DNA of 64,000 nucleotides from Hyparrhenia diplandra (lineage: Eukaryota; Streptophyta; Magnoliopsida; Poales; Poaceae). The stretch lies in the NCBI GenBank assembly GCA_015847255.1, contig JADLZK010002806.1, positions 1 through 64,000 on the forward strand. Direction: 5' to 3'. The notes under the pieces were generated by a model that did not search any database, had not been told where the DNA came from, and saw only the letters and a program-made list of their open reading frames with translations. This document shows positions 9,563 to 20,173 of this stretch, piece by piece. Numbering within the stretch: the first letter of the stretch is position 1; each line of letters starts with the position of its first letter. Both the position numbers and the translations under genes were made by a program.

Positions 9563-11151
9563 TTAGACGGTGTCAGGCATGGTTGTTGTTGCGTGGTGTG
9601 GCTGTTGGTCGCCGGAGAGCTCCTCGAGCGACTTTCCCTTGGACTCGGGCACCAAGCAGGTGCAGGCGAGCCCCAGGAGGCTGCATGCCGCGAGCACGAA
9701 GAGCGAGCAGCGCACCCCGATGCCCGCGGGGTAGCCGTGATCCGCCTTGGACGCGTCCCGGCTCTGCGCCGCGTACAGGAAGCCGAAGGATCCGATGATG
9801 GCGCCCGCCTTGCCCGCCGCCGCCGAGATGCCGTGGCACGTGGAGCGCAGCCTCGCCGGGAAGATCTCGGCGGGCACGATGAAGGTGGTGGCGTTGGGCC
9901 CGAAGTTGGCGAAGAAGAAGGTGAAGGCGTACATGACGAGGAAGCCGGCGTGGTTGCCCGGCGTGGTCCAGTGGTGGTAGGGGATGGCCAGCCCCAGCAT
10001 GAAGACGGTCATCATGGCGAAGCCCATCATCTGGATCTTGAAGCGCCCCAGCACGTCGATGAGCGCCACCGTGAACCAGTAGCCGGGCACGGTGCCGCAC
10101 AGCGCGATGAGCGTCTGCGCGCGCGCGATGCGGTACACCTCCTCCAGCGCGCTCATGGTGCGCGCCTTGGGGATCCAGTGGATCGCCGTGAAGATGTCCT
10201 TCTGGAACAGGTTCTGCGAGTAGAAGGCGATGTCCAGCAGGAACCAGCAGCTGGTGGTGCCGAGCAGGTGCAGGCCGTGGCGGTGCCAGAACTCGGACGA
10301 CAGGAGACCGAAGGACGGGGACGGGTCCTCGCCGCCCCCATGGCCAGCGGCGGCAGCGATGTCCACCTGCAGCACCTTGGCCATGTCGCTCGCCGCCTGC
10401 TTGGCGTTCCTGGCCACGAGCGCCGTGTAGCGCGCCGTCTCGGGCATCTTCATCCGCCAGTAGTAGGTGAGCAGCGCCGGGACGGCGCCGAACATGAGGA
10501 TGACGCGCCACACGTAGTCGGCCTCCGCGGGCGTGGACGCCAGCGCGCCGTCCGCGTAGGGCGGCGACGGGAAGGCGGCGCGGAAGGCCGCCGAGACGAG
10601 GAGCGTGACGACGCCGCCCGTGAGGATGCCGAAGCCCTGCATGGCGAAGACGGCGGCGATGAAGGCGCCCCTCGTCTTCTTGTTGGCGTACTCGGACATG
10701 ATGGTGGCGGAGAGCGGGTAGTCGCCGCCGATGCCGAAGCCGAGCCAGAAGCGGAAGAAGCAGAGCGTGCCCATGACGGCGGCCGGGGAGCGGCCGAGGG
10801 AGAGGCCCGACGCGAGGGAGCACGCCACCATGCACATGAGCGTGATGCCGTAGACGCGCTTGCGGCCCATCTTGTCGCCGAGCCAGCCGAAGAAGAGCTG
10901 GCCCGAGAGCGTGCCGCAGAAGGCGACGCCGTTGACGGCGGCGGCCACGTTGGGCGGCAGGGAGCCCGGGTCGGGGAGCCCGGCCGGTAGTAGTAGATGC
11001 GGCCGAGGAGCTTGGTGACGAGGGAGATGCAGAAGAGGTCGTAGGCGTCGGTGAAGAAGCCCATGCCGGCGATCACGATCGCCGTGAAGTGGTACCACTG
11101 CGTCTTGGCAGCGTCAAGGGCGCTCAGCACCTCCAGCTGCGGCCGCGCCAT
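9563..11151 (-). CDS. PHT1: PHT1-type high-affinity phosphate:H+ symporter, single exon, with one frameshift
   Basis: Encodes about 529 residues of the PHT1 branch of the major facilitator superfamily, which imports inorganic phosphate with protons across the plasma membrane. The N-terminus MARPQLEVLSALDAAKTQWY leads into helix 1 with GMGFFTDAYDLFCISLVTK. The PHT1 signature GGDYPLSATIMSEYANKKTR is intact, as are the D-R/K loop GWLGDKMGRKRVYG, a central hydrophilic loop, and the second-half motifs IVPAEIFPARLRSTCHGIS and PESKGKSLEE. Twelve membrane helices are expected; the length is normal for the family. The frame breaks once, near 10983-10990, between IYYY and LPDPGSLPP, where one C appears to be missing from a CCGG context. 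The absence of introns is usual in PHT1. The C-terminus looks closest to the rice PT6-like group, but this is only an impression. The break may be a sequencing error or a real lesion. Confidence 0.88.
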
Positions 11152-11230
11152 TCGAGATCGATCGATCCACGAGGTAAGGTTGGTTGTTGGGTCAAAACTG
11201 ATAATGCGAAATCTCTTCTCTTGTTGTGGT

Positions 11231-11240
11231 TAAATATAAA
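11231..11240 (-). promoter_or_regulatory. TATA box of PHT1
   Basis: TTTATATTTA on the minus strand, about 80 bases upstream of the ATG at 11151. This spacing would give a 5' UTR of about 50 bases. Confidence 0.55.
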
Positions 11241-11487
11241 GCGATGAATATAGCAACAAAATCGGCAGTTTAGTTGGACGGAAAATCAGGGAGGGCCGGA
11301 AGGGGTTTAGTTTGTTTTCGTACGTTGGACTAGTAGATATTTTTTTTACCGCTGGCGTGGCGGCGGCGGCGGCGGGGTGGCAATGGCATGCATGCACCAT
11401 ATATTCAGTTGAACCGTTGGGCGAGGTTGCTGTGTGGCCGCCGATCCGAATCGATCCACCTAGCTCCTCCATGCATGACCGGCACGA

Positions 11488-11495
11488 GCATATTC
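11488..11495. promoter_or_regulatory. P1BS-like phosphate-starvation element
   Basis: GCATATTC fits the palindromic P1BS consensus GNATATNC bound by PHR1-type MYB factors. It lies about 340 bases upstream of the PHT1 ATG. A single copy could occur by chance, but the position suits a phosphate-starvation-inducible transporter. Confidence 0.5.
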
Positions 11496-11630
11496 ACACG
11501 GATCGGAACGGATCGCCTCCAATCCATGCACATATTCACACGGATCGGACCTATATCCATGTAAACACGAATGACTCTCTACATAGTATACCAACAGACA
11601 GAGTTGACTGGAACCTTCGTCCTACTATTT

Positions 11631-11757
11631 TTTTTTCATGATCGGACGATTCACCCGTATTAGGATGGAAAACGAAACCAAGTACAACAACGCCCCGATG
11701 CCGAGGAGACATCAAAGACAAAACACAGGAAAAAGCACACACATAGCTACTAGAGCT
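11631..11757 (-). mobile_element. LINE 3' end (left part of a split LINE)
   Basis: A T-run at about 11629-11637 represents the poly(A) tail of a minus-strand LINE, followed by 3' UTR sequence. The same LINE resumes at 15944 after a 4.2-kb insertion. No matching duplication was found at its 5' end. Confidence 0.45.
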
Positions 11758-12405
11758 TAAAAATTGCGATGAAATTGCTTTCCAGAAAAACGCGTCTCGC
11801 CCCCGCGTCGCCCCCACGCTGCGACACGGGCGGGAGGCCAAACCCTAGCCGCCGGAACCTCTTCCCACCACCACTAGCCACGCTGCCGCCAAAGCGGTCG
11901 CCCGGCGGGGCGGGGGCTTGCGAGGGGGGGCGGCGGCGGCGGGGCTCCTTCTCGCGTGGTGGCCGGGCGGCGTGTGGGCTGCGGTCGGCCGGCGAGGCTA
12001 GCCTATGCCGGTGCCGCATGGGGCTGGCGCTGGGCGGCTGCGGCGTCTGCGGGCGGTGCCGGGCGGGACTGGGCAAGCGCTTGGTGGCAGCGGCGGAGCA
12101 CCCATCTCCTCCATTTGTCCGCCTTCTTCCCGCCCGTGATGACAGCGGTGGCACCGGCCGGAGCTGCTCCATGGCCCGGACGAGCGGATCCGGCACCCCT
12201 TGGGCGGGGGACGGCTCCTCCTGGAGCGGCATCGGCTGGGGCTTGGCGCAAGCTTGGGGGCATGGGGTCCAGTACCCGCGGCCAGCTCTGGCTCTCCTTT
12301 TGTGCCAGGCACCGACGTCGGAGATGGTGGTCGTCGGCAAGCTTCTTCGGTGGTGGAAGGGGATGGGGACTTGGAGCGGTATAGGGGCATGCTGTTCAGC
12401 CGCGG

Positions 12406-14890
12406 TGAAGGGTCGAGATGGGGACTAGAGGGGGTGAATAGTCCCTTTTAAAACTAATCGCACCGGCTAACCGAAACTAATGCGGAATTAAAATTATCGG
12501 TCTAGCCAAGACCTCACCCCTCTATCTATGACTCTAAATCACCTCACAAAAGATCCTACACGAGAAGATTGAGGTGACAAGCCTAGCTTGAGCTCCTAAC
12601 CGTTTCTATTTCAAGGTCACACAAACCTAAGCACTAGTACTTCAAACAAAGGTGAGCTCCTACACAATTCTAATAAGCAAAAGTACAAAGCCTACCTAAG
12701 CTCACTAGATGCACAATGGACAAGGCAACACACGCCTAACCCAAAGGCTCAAATTACCTAGCTATACAAGCTAAGCAAAGTAACTAAACAAGCTACACAA
12801 GCTAGATAGTTACAACTACACTACTCAACCACAAGCACAATATATATATTAATGTAAGAACAAAGCTTGTGATAAAGAGAATGCAAACCACCGCGAAGTG
12901 TGGACACAAGATGACATCGGTTTTTACCGAGGTCTCGGGAAGCTTGCCAACTTCCCCCTACTCCTCGTTGTGTCGACCAACACTTTAGTGGTTCCACGGT
13001 TTGGCGAATCACCCGGTGATAATCCTCAAGCTTAATGGCCAGTGCCAAATCCCACAGTGGGAGCTTGATCGAGTCCCTCACACAGTGTGAGTCCTCTAGC
13101 CAATCCCTCAGAGGGTACCGTGTGAACCCACACACAAGTGTGGTACCTCAATGACACGCTCCACTAGAGTTGCTCTTCACGATCCCCGCGAGGTGAGCAC
13201 GAACCCCTCACAAATCCTCCTCCGGAGCACCGCACAATCTCCAATTGCGTGCTTCAACGGAGTCATAATCTCCAAACCGTCTAGGTGATGGCAATCACCA
13301 AGAGTAATAGGAAATCCACAATCGCAATCACCACCTAGTGCCACAAATATGAATCACGAAATGCAATGCACTAGGTATCCCAATCCCCTCTCAAATTAGC
13401 TCAAATCTTGAGTGAAATCAAATGGGGAATAGGTGGATCTCGAAGCTCTCATCCACATCCACACCCACACAGGGCTTCCACTCTCTCTTTGAATCACAGC
13501 TCAAATCATGGAGAAAAGAGAGGGAAAGGATGAACCCTAGCTCCCAAGAGCAAAGGGGAAGCTCACTGTATTTTTTCTGTTAGAGGCAAAGAGCTCCAGA
13601 CAGAGAAGGGAACGGGCAGACCTTATACCCCAGTACGCTCCTGCTTTGGCCTCCAACGGCTACGGGCGAGCAGCAGCAGCGCAACGGCTCTCTCTCGGTC
13701 AGTAGCCCCAACGGCAGGCAGCAGAGCGCTTGAACCCTCCTCTGTTCGGCACCCAGCGGCGGCGGCAGGGAACGAATGGATCAGTACACAATTGCTAGTT
13801 CCACTTGCTAGCTTGCAAGGCAGCAGGCCACCAGCGTCGAGCAGCCTTGGCAGCGCGCAGCGCACGGCAGCCCAGCAGTGGCACAGCAGGCCCACAGCGC
13901 TGCAGCTTCAGCGCGCGGCAGCAGGCAGGCCGGCCCATGCCGCGGTCGACGGGCCAGCCTAGCAGGAGGCCTGCCGAACACAGCCAAGCAGCCCACTTCT
14001 TCTTCCTTTCCTTTTCTTTTTCTCCACGAGCAGCACACACATGCTCCATGCTTCCTGCAGGTCGACGGACAGCAAGCAAGCTAGCAAGCTAGCTAGCACG
14101 TTCTTGTACGTGAGCATGTGACTATACATATACATATACATGTATATATATGACTATATATATACATATACATGTATATATATATCAAGCAATAATGTTA
14201 TTTCTTTTCTTTCCAATTATTCAATCAAACCTTGATCCAAATAATATGTCATCTCATCCAAAAATATGTCAACCTCTTGAGCATAATTAGATGGCATTTC
14301 TCAAACCTTTTCCAAGGAGTTTCTCAACGAGTCGCCACGCCACTAACCCATATGCATATGCAATTTGCAAATCAAATTAGTGGCACTAGGTGAGTATGAT
14401 TGAAGTTTTCCCCTCTTCATAGTACGGTTATCGAACCTAAATCCGGTCATAACCTTCTCTACTCACCTATGACCGGCGAAATGAAATGCCCTATAGGTTA
14501 TACCTTTGCCTTGCGCATTTCCATTCCGCCTCCTCCGAGTGTCGATGCAACAAATGCAACAATACGATCAAGAATGATATGATCCATTTCATATCATCAC
14601 ATGACCTTCTTGATCCATCAATCTTGACCTCACTTGCTCTTCACCGTTGCGTCGGTCCATCGGCGCCAAGTCCCTCGACTTGCCCTTCACACTTGCAACT
14701 GGTCCATCAAGCCAAGTCTTGTCTTGATCTTCACCACCTTGGTCATATGACTCCATGTCATGTCTCATATGCAATAAGCTCTTTCATTGCACCTCATATG
14801 TGAACTAATCTGCTGTGTATAATCTCAATCACACATATTAGTTCACCTAATGTTGACACTCAATTACCAAAAACCACAAGGGACCTTTCA
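12406..14890 (-). mobile_element. Solo LTR, copy 1 of the TGAAAGGTC family
   Basis: A 2,485-bp segment with TG...CA ends and short inverted termini (TGAAGGGTC at the left, TGAAAGGTC on the opposite strand at the right). It is flanked by a perfect 5-bp duplication, CGCGG (12401-12405 and 14891-14895). There is no coding capacity, primer site or second LTR. A GACTAGAGGGGGTGAATAG-like block lies near the left end and recurs, inverted, near the right end of the 32.7-34.5 kb element. It holds an imperfect AT repeat at about 14110-14185. Orientation is given relative to copy 2, called plus. Confidence 0.75.
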
Positions 14891-15040
14891 CGCGGGCATG
14901 CCGGCGGTGGGGCAACATGTCGTCTTCTCCGTTCTCTTTTGCAAGGTCTCTCTTGGGCGCGTGCGGCGTAGTTCGCCGCGGGCTTGGCGGCGGTGGGGCT
15001 ACATGCTCGTGGTTGCCGGTGCGCGCCTCCCACTATTGCG

Positions 15041-15440
15041 GCGAGTCCGGAAGGCTTCGCATGGTGGGGCGGTGGCCGACAATCTTTCCCCCGGTGCGCC
15101 TCCCACTATCGCGAGCGAAGTTCGCGAATGGCTCCGCATGGTGTGGCGGCGGCCGGAAAGCCCTCGTTTGGGGCGAACGGTCGCGCCGCCTCCCTCGCCA
15201 GGGCGAGTCCGATAATGGCTCCGTGTGGAGTGGCGGCGACCGGAAAGCCCCTGTCTGGGGCGAACGTCGGTGCGCGCCTCCCTCTGCCACGGGCGAGTCC
15301 GGTAATGGCTCCGTGTGGAGTGGCAGCGACCGGCATTTGTTTCCCAGTTTGGGACGAGTTGGTGCGCGCCTCCCCCGTCACGGCGAGTCAGGGGGAACGG
15401 CTCCGTGCGGGGTGGCTGCGGCCGGCAAGTCCCCCCCCCC
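15041..15440 (+). repeat. Degenerate GC-rich tandem repeat, about five units of 80-91 bp
   Basis: Units share the core GCGAGTCCGG-taatGGCTCCGTGTGGAGTGGCGGCGACCGG with unit-specific changes and spacers. Starts are near 15041, 15123, 15202, 15293 and 15380. Several frames stay open through the array because of its composition; they are not treated as genes. It lies inside the non-LTR element. Confidence 0.7.
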
Positions 15441-15943
15441 CCCCTCTCGTCCAAGCATCGGCGCTCGGTGTGGCAAGCCTACCTCCATCTCGGGCGGGTC
15501 AACACGAGCAACAAAGGTTCTGGGCGAAAGCTCAGCTCAGCTTAGTCTGGGCGGTGACGGAAATCTCCTTCTTGAAGGCGTCATTGAAGAACCTCCTGTT
15601 GTTTTCTTTGTGATCAACCCGCTCAACTCCTTAGCATAAGGCTCAGGCGAAAGCCTTGTCAAGCTTTGCTTGGCTCACGATGATTATGTTGCGACGTCAT
15701 TCACCTCCCTGTAGGCATCGTTGAAGAGTTAATATGCCTTGTTCTTGTTTCCTCGTCGATGTTTCTTTGGTCGTGCTATTGTTGCCCTTGTGTTGGGGCA
15801 TAGTTGTTGATTTCTTATCAATGGATATGCCATGTTGTATTAAAATGGTTGTAAAACTTTGTATCAGGCCGTTTTGGGCCAATTATATCTAAAATTCAGG
15901 TGGGGAACGCCTACCCCCCCGGTGACCTTCTAAAAATTGCGAT

Positions 15944-16150
15944 TACATATTAGCCCAATTTTGCGACCACACTGATATGACCGGTTGTAGCGTCTTGAAT
16001 CCCGCTTGAACCCAGTCCTTAGCCTCTGAACAAGCTTCCTGGCGATATTAGGTATCGAAGATGCCTCGCTTCTGAAGACCCCCTTGCGTTACGCTCTTTC
16101 CACACCGTCCAAGTGATAAGCAGGAAGAACGAGTCGAAGACTCATCTGGC
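15944..16150 (-). mobile_element. LINE ORF2 C-terminal remnant (right part of the split LINE)
   Basis: On the minus strand the sequence translates, across breaks, into a WTVWKERNARG-like block, the conserved tail of plant LINE ORF2 after the zinc-binding RT region. It continues in register with the 3' UTR at 11631-11757 once the 4.2-kb insertion is removed. Confidence 0.5.
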
Positions 16151-16791
16151 ATCCTTGCTGCAATGGAGTGTTATTTTCAGCTACTCTACTGCCTTTTTTC
16201 TTTTCGTGAGGCAAAAACGTTATGGATGCCTTCGGTACGCTTGCTCTTATAACAAGATGTTCATTTGATGTAAAAGGCCGGGAAAGCGTCGGTATGGGAT
16301 TCAATGACTGGTAAAGGAAGGTCATTCGGTGAAGGAGAGGTAGGAGAAGCAAGACACTGAATAGTTGGCAGGCAAAGCAGTGTCTTACTACATATATATC
16401 CTCGTGGCGATTCATTAGAAATTAATTAATGTGGAAAGCACTAGTGAGGTGGTGGCGTTAGCTATGATATGACGATGGAACTGAAATTGCTATACTACCA
16501 CAATGCATGCACGGTAACACTGGTACCATCATCCATTCCGTTGAGATACGACTGTTGATGAGCAGTGACACACAAAAGGAGAGTGTAATTCATTCCGCAG
16601 CTATAGGTCATGAGTTTGCTAGATAGACACACAAGACATTCAACTATATACTAGCATTTCTGGAAAACAAGACATTCAACTGTTTGAAGGAAATTGCTTG
16701 AGATTGTATACTTTGAGTTGCAGTGCAGCATCTTGATTCACAGGAAAATCAGAATGGCCCTGCTTGCTTCACTCTTTATTAATTAATCAAT
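16151..16791. other. Intergenic, 3' flank of the PP1 gene
   Basis: No gene or clear transposon seen. Sequence next to 16791 is presumably the PP1 3' UTR. Confidence 0.5.
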
Positions 16792-17835
16792 CTACCAGTA
16801 TCTCAGGAGCCCCTTCCTGGTGCTTGTGCTGGAAGGCGCAGGTGGTGGTGGTGCTGATGAGCCACGGCCAGCAGGGGCGGCGGAGGGGATGGAGATGCCC
16901 CTGCTCCTGCCCCTGTTCCTCGTGGCCTCCGGCCTGATGACGGTGAATGAGCATACGAGGTCGGCGTCGATGGTCATGACGGCGGCCGCGTTGTCGAACT
17001 CGCCGCAGTAGTTGGGCGCGGAGAAGACGGTGACGAGCTGTCGGTCGGCGAAGAAGTGGTATCCGTCCTCCACCACCTGGTGCGCCCTGCACACGAGGTC
17101 CAGGTCGTGCCTGCGGAGGAAGTCGGCGACGACGTCGGCGCCGAAGGTGCAGGACACGCCGCGGTCGTCGTTGTCGGCCCACCCGCTGTGGTGCGTGGCG
17201 GGTCGGACCAGAGCAGGTCGCAGAGGAGTCCCCTGGTCGGGGACGTCGCGGGGCCTGGGCAGGCGGCGGATCTGGTCCAGGCTGCGCAGGTGCGGCGAGA
17301 GGCCCCCGTGCACGCACAGGATGCGGCCGTCGACGAGCGCCGCGACGGGCAGGCAGCTGAAGCAGTCGCAGAAGAGGCGCCAGAGGCGGACGCTGTAGCG
17401 GCGCTTGCACTCGTCGTAGAAGCCGTAGATGCGGCTGATGGAGGCGCACTCGTGGTTGCCGCGGAGGAGGAACACGTGCTCCGGGTACCGCACCTTGTAG
17501 GCGAAGAGCAGGCAGATGGTCTCCAGGCTCTGCTCGCCGCGGTCCACGTAGTCACCCAGGAACAGGTACTTGCTCCGCGGCGGGAGCCCACCGGCGGCGT
17601 CGAAGAGCCGCAGCAGGTCACGGTACTGCCCGTGCACGTCGCCGCAGACGTTGAGGGGCGCGTCCAGGTCCAGCAGGTTGGGCTGCCGCATCAACACGTC
17701 CTTGGCGGCGGCGCACAGGCTGCGGATCTCCCCCTCCGCGAGCTGCACTACCTGCTGCTGGCGGCTGCGCCGTGGATCCTGGAGCAGCAGGCGGCGGATC
17801 ATGTCGTCCACAGCAGCGCGGCTCATCTCCGTCAT
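16792..17835 (-). CDS. Ser/Thr protein phosphatase PP1 catalytic subunit, single exon
   Basis: An open frame of 347 codons with the PPP-family metal and catalytic motifs in order: GDVHG (65-69), GDYVDRG (94-100), GNHE (126-129), HGGLSP, RAHQVVEDGY and SAPNYCGEFDN. The first 40 residues and the LC8-like loops match PP1 rather than PP2A. PP1 dephosphorylates Ser/Thr on targets chosen by regulatory subunits, in nucleus and cytosol. The strongly conserved LLCDLLWSDP block is replaced by an unrelated stretch, TPLRPALVRPATHH, although the correct residues are encoded in the next frame at about 17190-17235. One extra G in a GGGG run and one missing C about 35 bases later explain this and restore the frame. 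The tail after about residue 300 is Ser/Pro/Arg-rich and divergent. Absence of introns suggests a retrogene, since plant PP1 genes usually have introns. Confidence 0.88.
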   Translation of the reverse strand: MTEMSRAAVDDMIRRLLLQDPRRSRQQQVVQLAEGEIRSLCAAAKDVLMRQPNLLDLDAPLNVCGDVHGQYRDLLRLFDAAGGLPPRSKYLFLGDYVDRGEQSLETICLLFAYKVRYPEHVFLLRGNHECASISRIYGFYDECKRRYSVRLWRLFCDCFSCLPVAALVDGRILCVHGGLSPHLRSLDQIRRLPRPRDVPDQGTPLRPALVRPATHHSGWADNDDRGVSCTFGADVVADFLRRHDLDLVCRAHQVVEDGYHFFADRQLVTVFSAPNYCGEFDNAAAVMTIDADLVCSFTVIRPEATRNRGRSRGISIPSAAPAGRGSSAPPPPAPSSTSTRKGLLRYW

Positions 17836-17862
17836 ATCCTACGATCGATTGCTGCTGCTGCT

Positions 17863-18270
17863 TGTTAGAGCAGGCGATGCCCTGCACAAGCTAGAACGCG
17901 CCGGCTACGTCGCGGTGGTGACCGCGGCGAGGTAGATGAAAGACACGTGAGACTAGGGATTTGTTGCCGCCAACTGTCGCAGCTTTTCTCGGTCTCGTTT
18001 CTTCATACTTATAGGGGTACATAAGGAGATCACGGAACAAACCTCCGCGTATCCCCCGCGCCACAATACACACCGTATGCCACGCCATTCTTCCGTGGCG
18101 TGTACACCACGCGCCGCAGCGCATATCGTGGCGCGCCTGACAGACCGACTGGACAAGATCGTGTCAAGGTCGAGCACGCCTCCGGCCTTGCACATCTACT
18201 AACCAACCTGACTCTATGATCCTAACTGAACAAAGATATTTAACTAACTAGTGCTAAGGTTTAGCTAACA
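17863..18270 (-). repeat. 3' LTR of the Copia element (adjacent to PP1)
   Basis: Contains a minus-strand TATA-like CTATAAGTA at about 18005-18013, some 170 bases upstream of the PP1 ATG. Transcription starting in this LTR would run directly into PP1. Confidence 0.85.
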
Positions 18271-18279
18271 ATTCACCCC

Positions 18280-18819
18280 CTAAACCGACTGCACCTTGAC
18301 AACGCCGATTGCTTCTCGGAGCTCAACAAACCTTGCCTTTCCCAGGGCCTTGGTGAAGATGTCGGCCAGCTGTTCGACAGTGCCTATGTGTTCCACCTCA
18401 ACCTTTCCCTGCTCAATGCATTCACGAATAAAATGGAACTTCGTATCGATATGCTTACTCCTATCATGATGCACTGGATTTTTACTCAAGGCAATAGCAG
18501 ACATGTTGTCCATAAGCAATTTCACTGGCGCCTCCTTTGTTCCCATCAGATCACCAACAAGTCGGCTTAACCACACTCCTTGGCACGCTGCTGCTGCTAC
18601 ATACTCAGCTTCACAGGAAGAGAGAGTAACAGTTTTCTGTTTCTGTGACGCCCAAGTAACCACATTGCCACTGAGAAAGTAGACAATACCTGTGGTGCTT
18701 TTCCTGTCAACAACATCCCCAGCAAAATCACTGTCACTATACCCGAGCAAGAGGGGTTTTTGATCAGTGTTTCTTCCATACCAGCAGCCATAATCTTTGG
18801 TTCCCTTCAGATACCTCAA
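18280..18819 (-). pseudogene. Copia RNase H domain
   Basis: The frame covers the Copia-type RNase H with the acidic residues in SDSDFAGD and SSCEAEYVA, then HHDRSKHIDTKFHFIRE and the terminal ADIFTKAL block. It is out of frame with the reverse transcriptase upstream because of a short (2-base) loss near 18829. Confidence 0.85.
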
Positions 18820-20173
18820 TATGCTTCACAGCTCCCCAATGAGCTTGACTTGGTGCTTCCATGTACCTGCTAACAACTCCCACTGAATATGCCAAATCAG
18901 GTCTGGAATTCACAAGGTACCTCAAGCTACCAATTAAACTTCTATATTCTGTTGGCCTCACAACTTCATCCTCTATTCTCTTGTAGAGCTTGAGTCTAGA
19001 CTCCATCGGTGTAGCACTTGGATTGCAGTTTAGCATGCCTGCACTCTCCAATATCTTGCTTGCATATGTAGTCTGACTCAGCCTGATCCCACTCTGCTCC
19101 TGCTTCACCTCGATGCCTAGGTAATAGCTTAGGAGCCCCAGATCACTCATGCTAAACTTCCTCTTCATCTCAGCCTTGAACTGCACAATGTCCTGCACAC
19201 TTGGCCATGTGATGATGAGATCATCAACATACACCCCCACAATGAGAAAAGAGTTCTTGTTGCTTCTTCTGTATACAACATGGTCAAGTTTGCTCTTAAC
19301 AAAACCAAGAGCAATGAGCTCTTTATCTAGCTTCGAATTCCATGCCCTTGGGGCCTGTCTCAGGCCATACAATGCCTTCCTTAGCCTCAAGACTTTATCT
19401 CCTTTGCCAACGATGAAACCAGGTGGTTGTCTCACATACACAGCCTCTGACAGATCACCATTCAGAAACGCTGACTTTACATCCATGTGATGTACTTGCC
19501 AGCCACCCTTTGCTGCTAGAGCAATAAACACCCTTACTGTTTCAATCCTGGCAACTGGTGCAAAAACCTCTTCAAAATCAACTCCTTGCACTTGGGCATA
19601 TCCCTTGGCAACCAATCGTGTCTTATATTTGATTATCTTGCCATCAGGGTCCTTCTTCAGTTTGAACACCCATTTTAGACCAATAGCTTTCTGTCCTTTG
19701 GGCAGATCACTGACATCCCAGGTTCTGTTCTCTTCTATGGCCAACATCTCAGTCTTCATGGCTTGCCTCCAGCACTCCTCGGTCATGGCCTCCTCCACTG
19801 AACTAGGTTCACCAACAGCAGTAAGACACAGTGCACTATACTCGAAATTCTCCACCAGTTCTGTGGAGTCCAGTAAATCACTCACTGTTCTGAATCTCCT
19901 TGGTGCTTCATCTGAACCTGAAGATGCATCAGATGGAGGTGTTGCCCATTGTATCTGGTGTGCTGGCTGTGTGGCCCCACTAGAGATAGGAGTATGTGGT
20001 GGTGATCCACCCAGCTCGCCCTCGGGTGCAATTGAGGCAGAAGCCCCGGTTCGAGGTGATACACCACTGAAATCAGCACTCAACTCAGTGTCCTGGTCTG
20101 TTGTCGGATCAGGCACAGTGTCTGAATACTGAACAATGAAAGTTTCAGGTGCAGAGACTCCATTCGTCAACAA
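18764..20173 (-). pseudogene. Copia reverse transcriptase
   Basis: Contains the RVT_2 landmarks: WVFKLKKDPDGKI, ARLVAKGY-type block, HHMDVKSAFLNGDL, LYGLRQAPRAWN and the catalytic YVDDLII. The segment before the polymerase is a Ser/Thr/Pro-rich linker. The frame has no initiator of its own because upstream pol is deleted. Confidence 0.88.

Larger units (their letters stand above)
11771..15930 (+). mobile_element. Non-LTR retroelement without a recognisable ORF, holding a solo LTR
   Basis: Bounded by a perfect 13-bp duplication, TAAAAATTGCGAT, at 11758-11770 and 15931-15943. It starts with a GC-rich 5' part and ends with a LINE-like 3' segment (CAGGTGGGGAACGCCTACC, about 15900). No endonuclease or reverse transcriptase is seen. 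Removing the nested LTR (12406-14890, plus one copy of its duplication) leaves about 1.67 kb. It is probably a deletion derivative or a non-autonomous LINE. The strand is inferred from the 3' end. It is inserted in an older minus-strand LINE. Confidence 0.7.

Noticed and set aside
9518..10990. Open frame of 490 codons on the plus strand
   Set aside because: Lies opposite PHT1. The product is Arg/Glu/Gly/His-rich nonsense produced by GC-rich codons on the other strand.
11750..12440. Several overlapping GC-rich frames of 130-219 codons on both strands
   Set aside because: They lie in the 5' part of a retroelement, have no recognisable domain, and are open on both strands because of composition.
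15041..15440. Repeat array considered as a CRISPR
   Set aside because: The units are degenerate, contiguous and GC-rich with no unique spacers, and this is a eukaryotic nuclear window.
14917..15639. Open frame of 240 codons across the tandem array
   Set aside because: Repeat-driven; no domain.
17056..17868. Open frame of 270 codons opposite PP1
   Set aside because: Same effect; no domain and no conservation expected, while the minus strand encodes a clear PP1.
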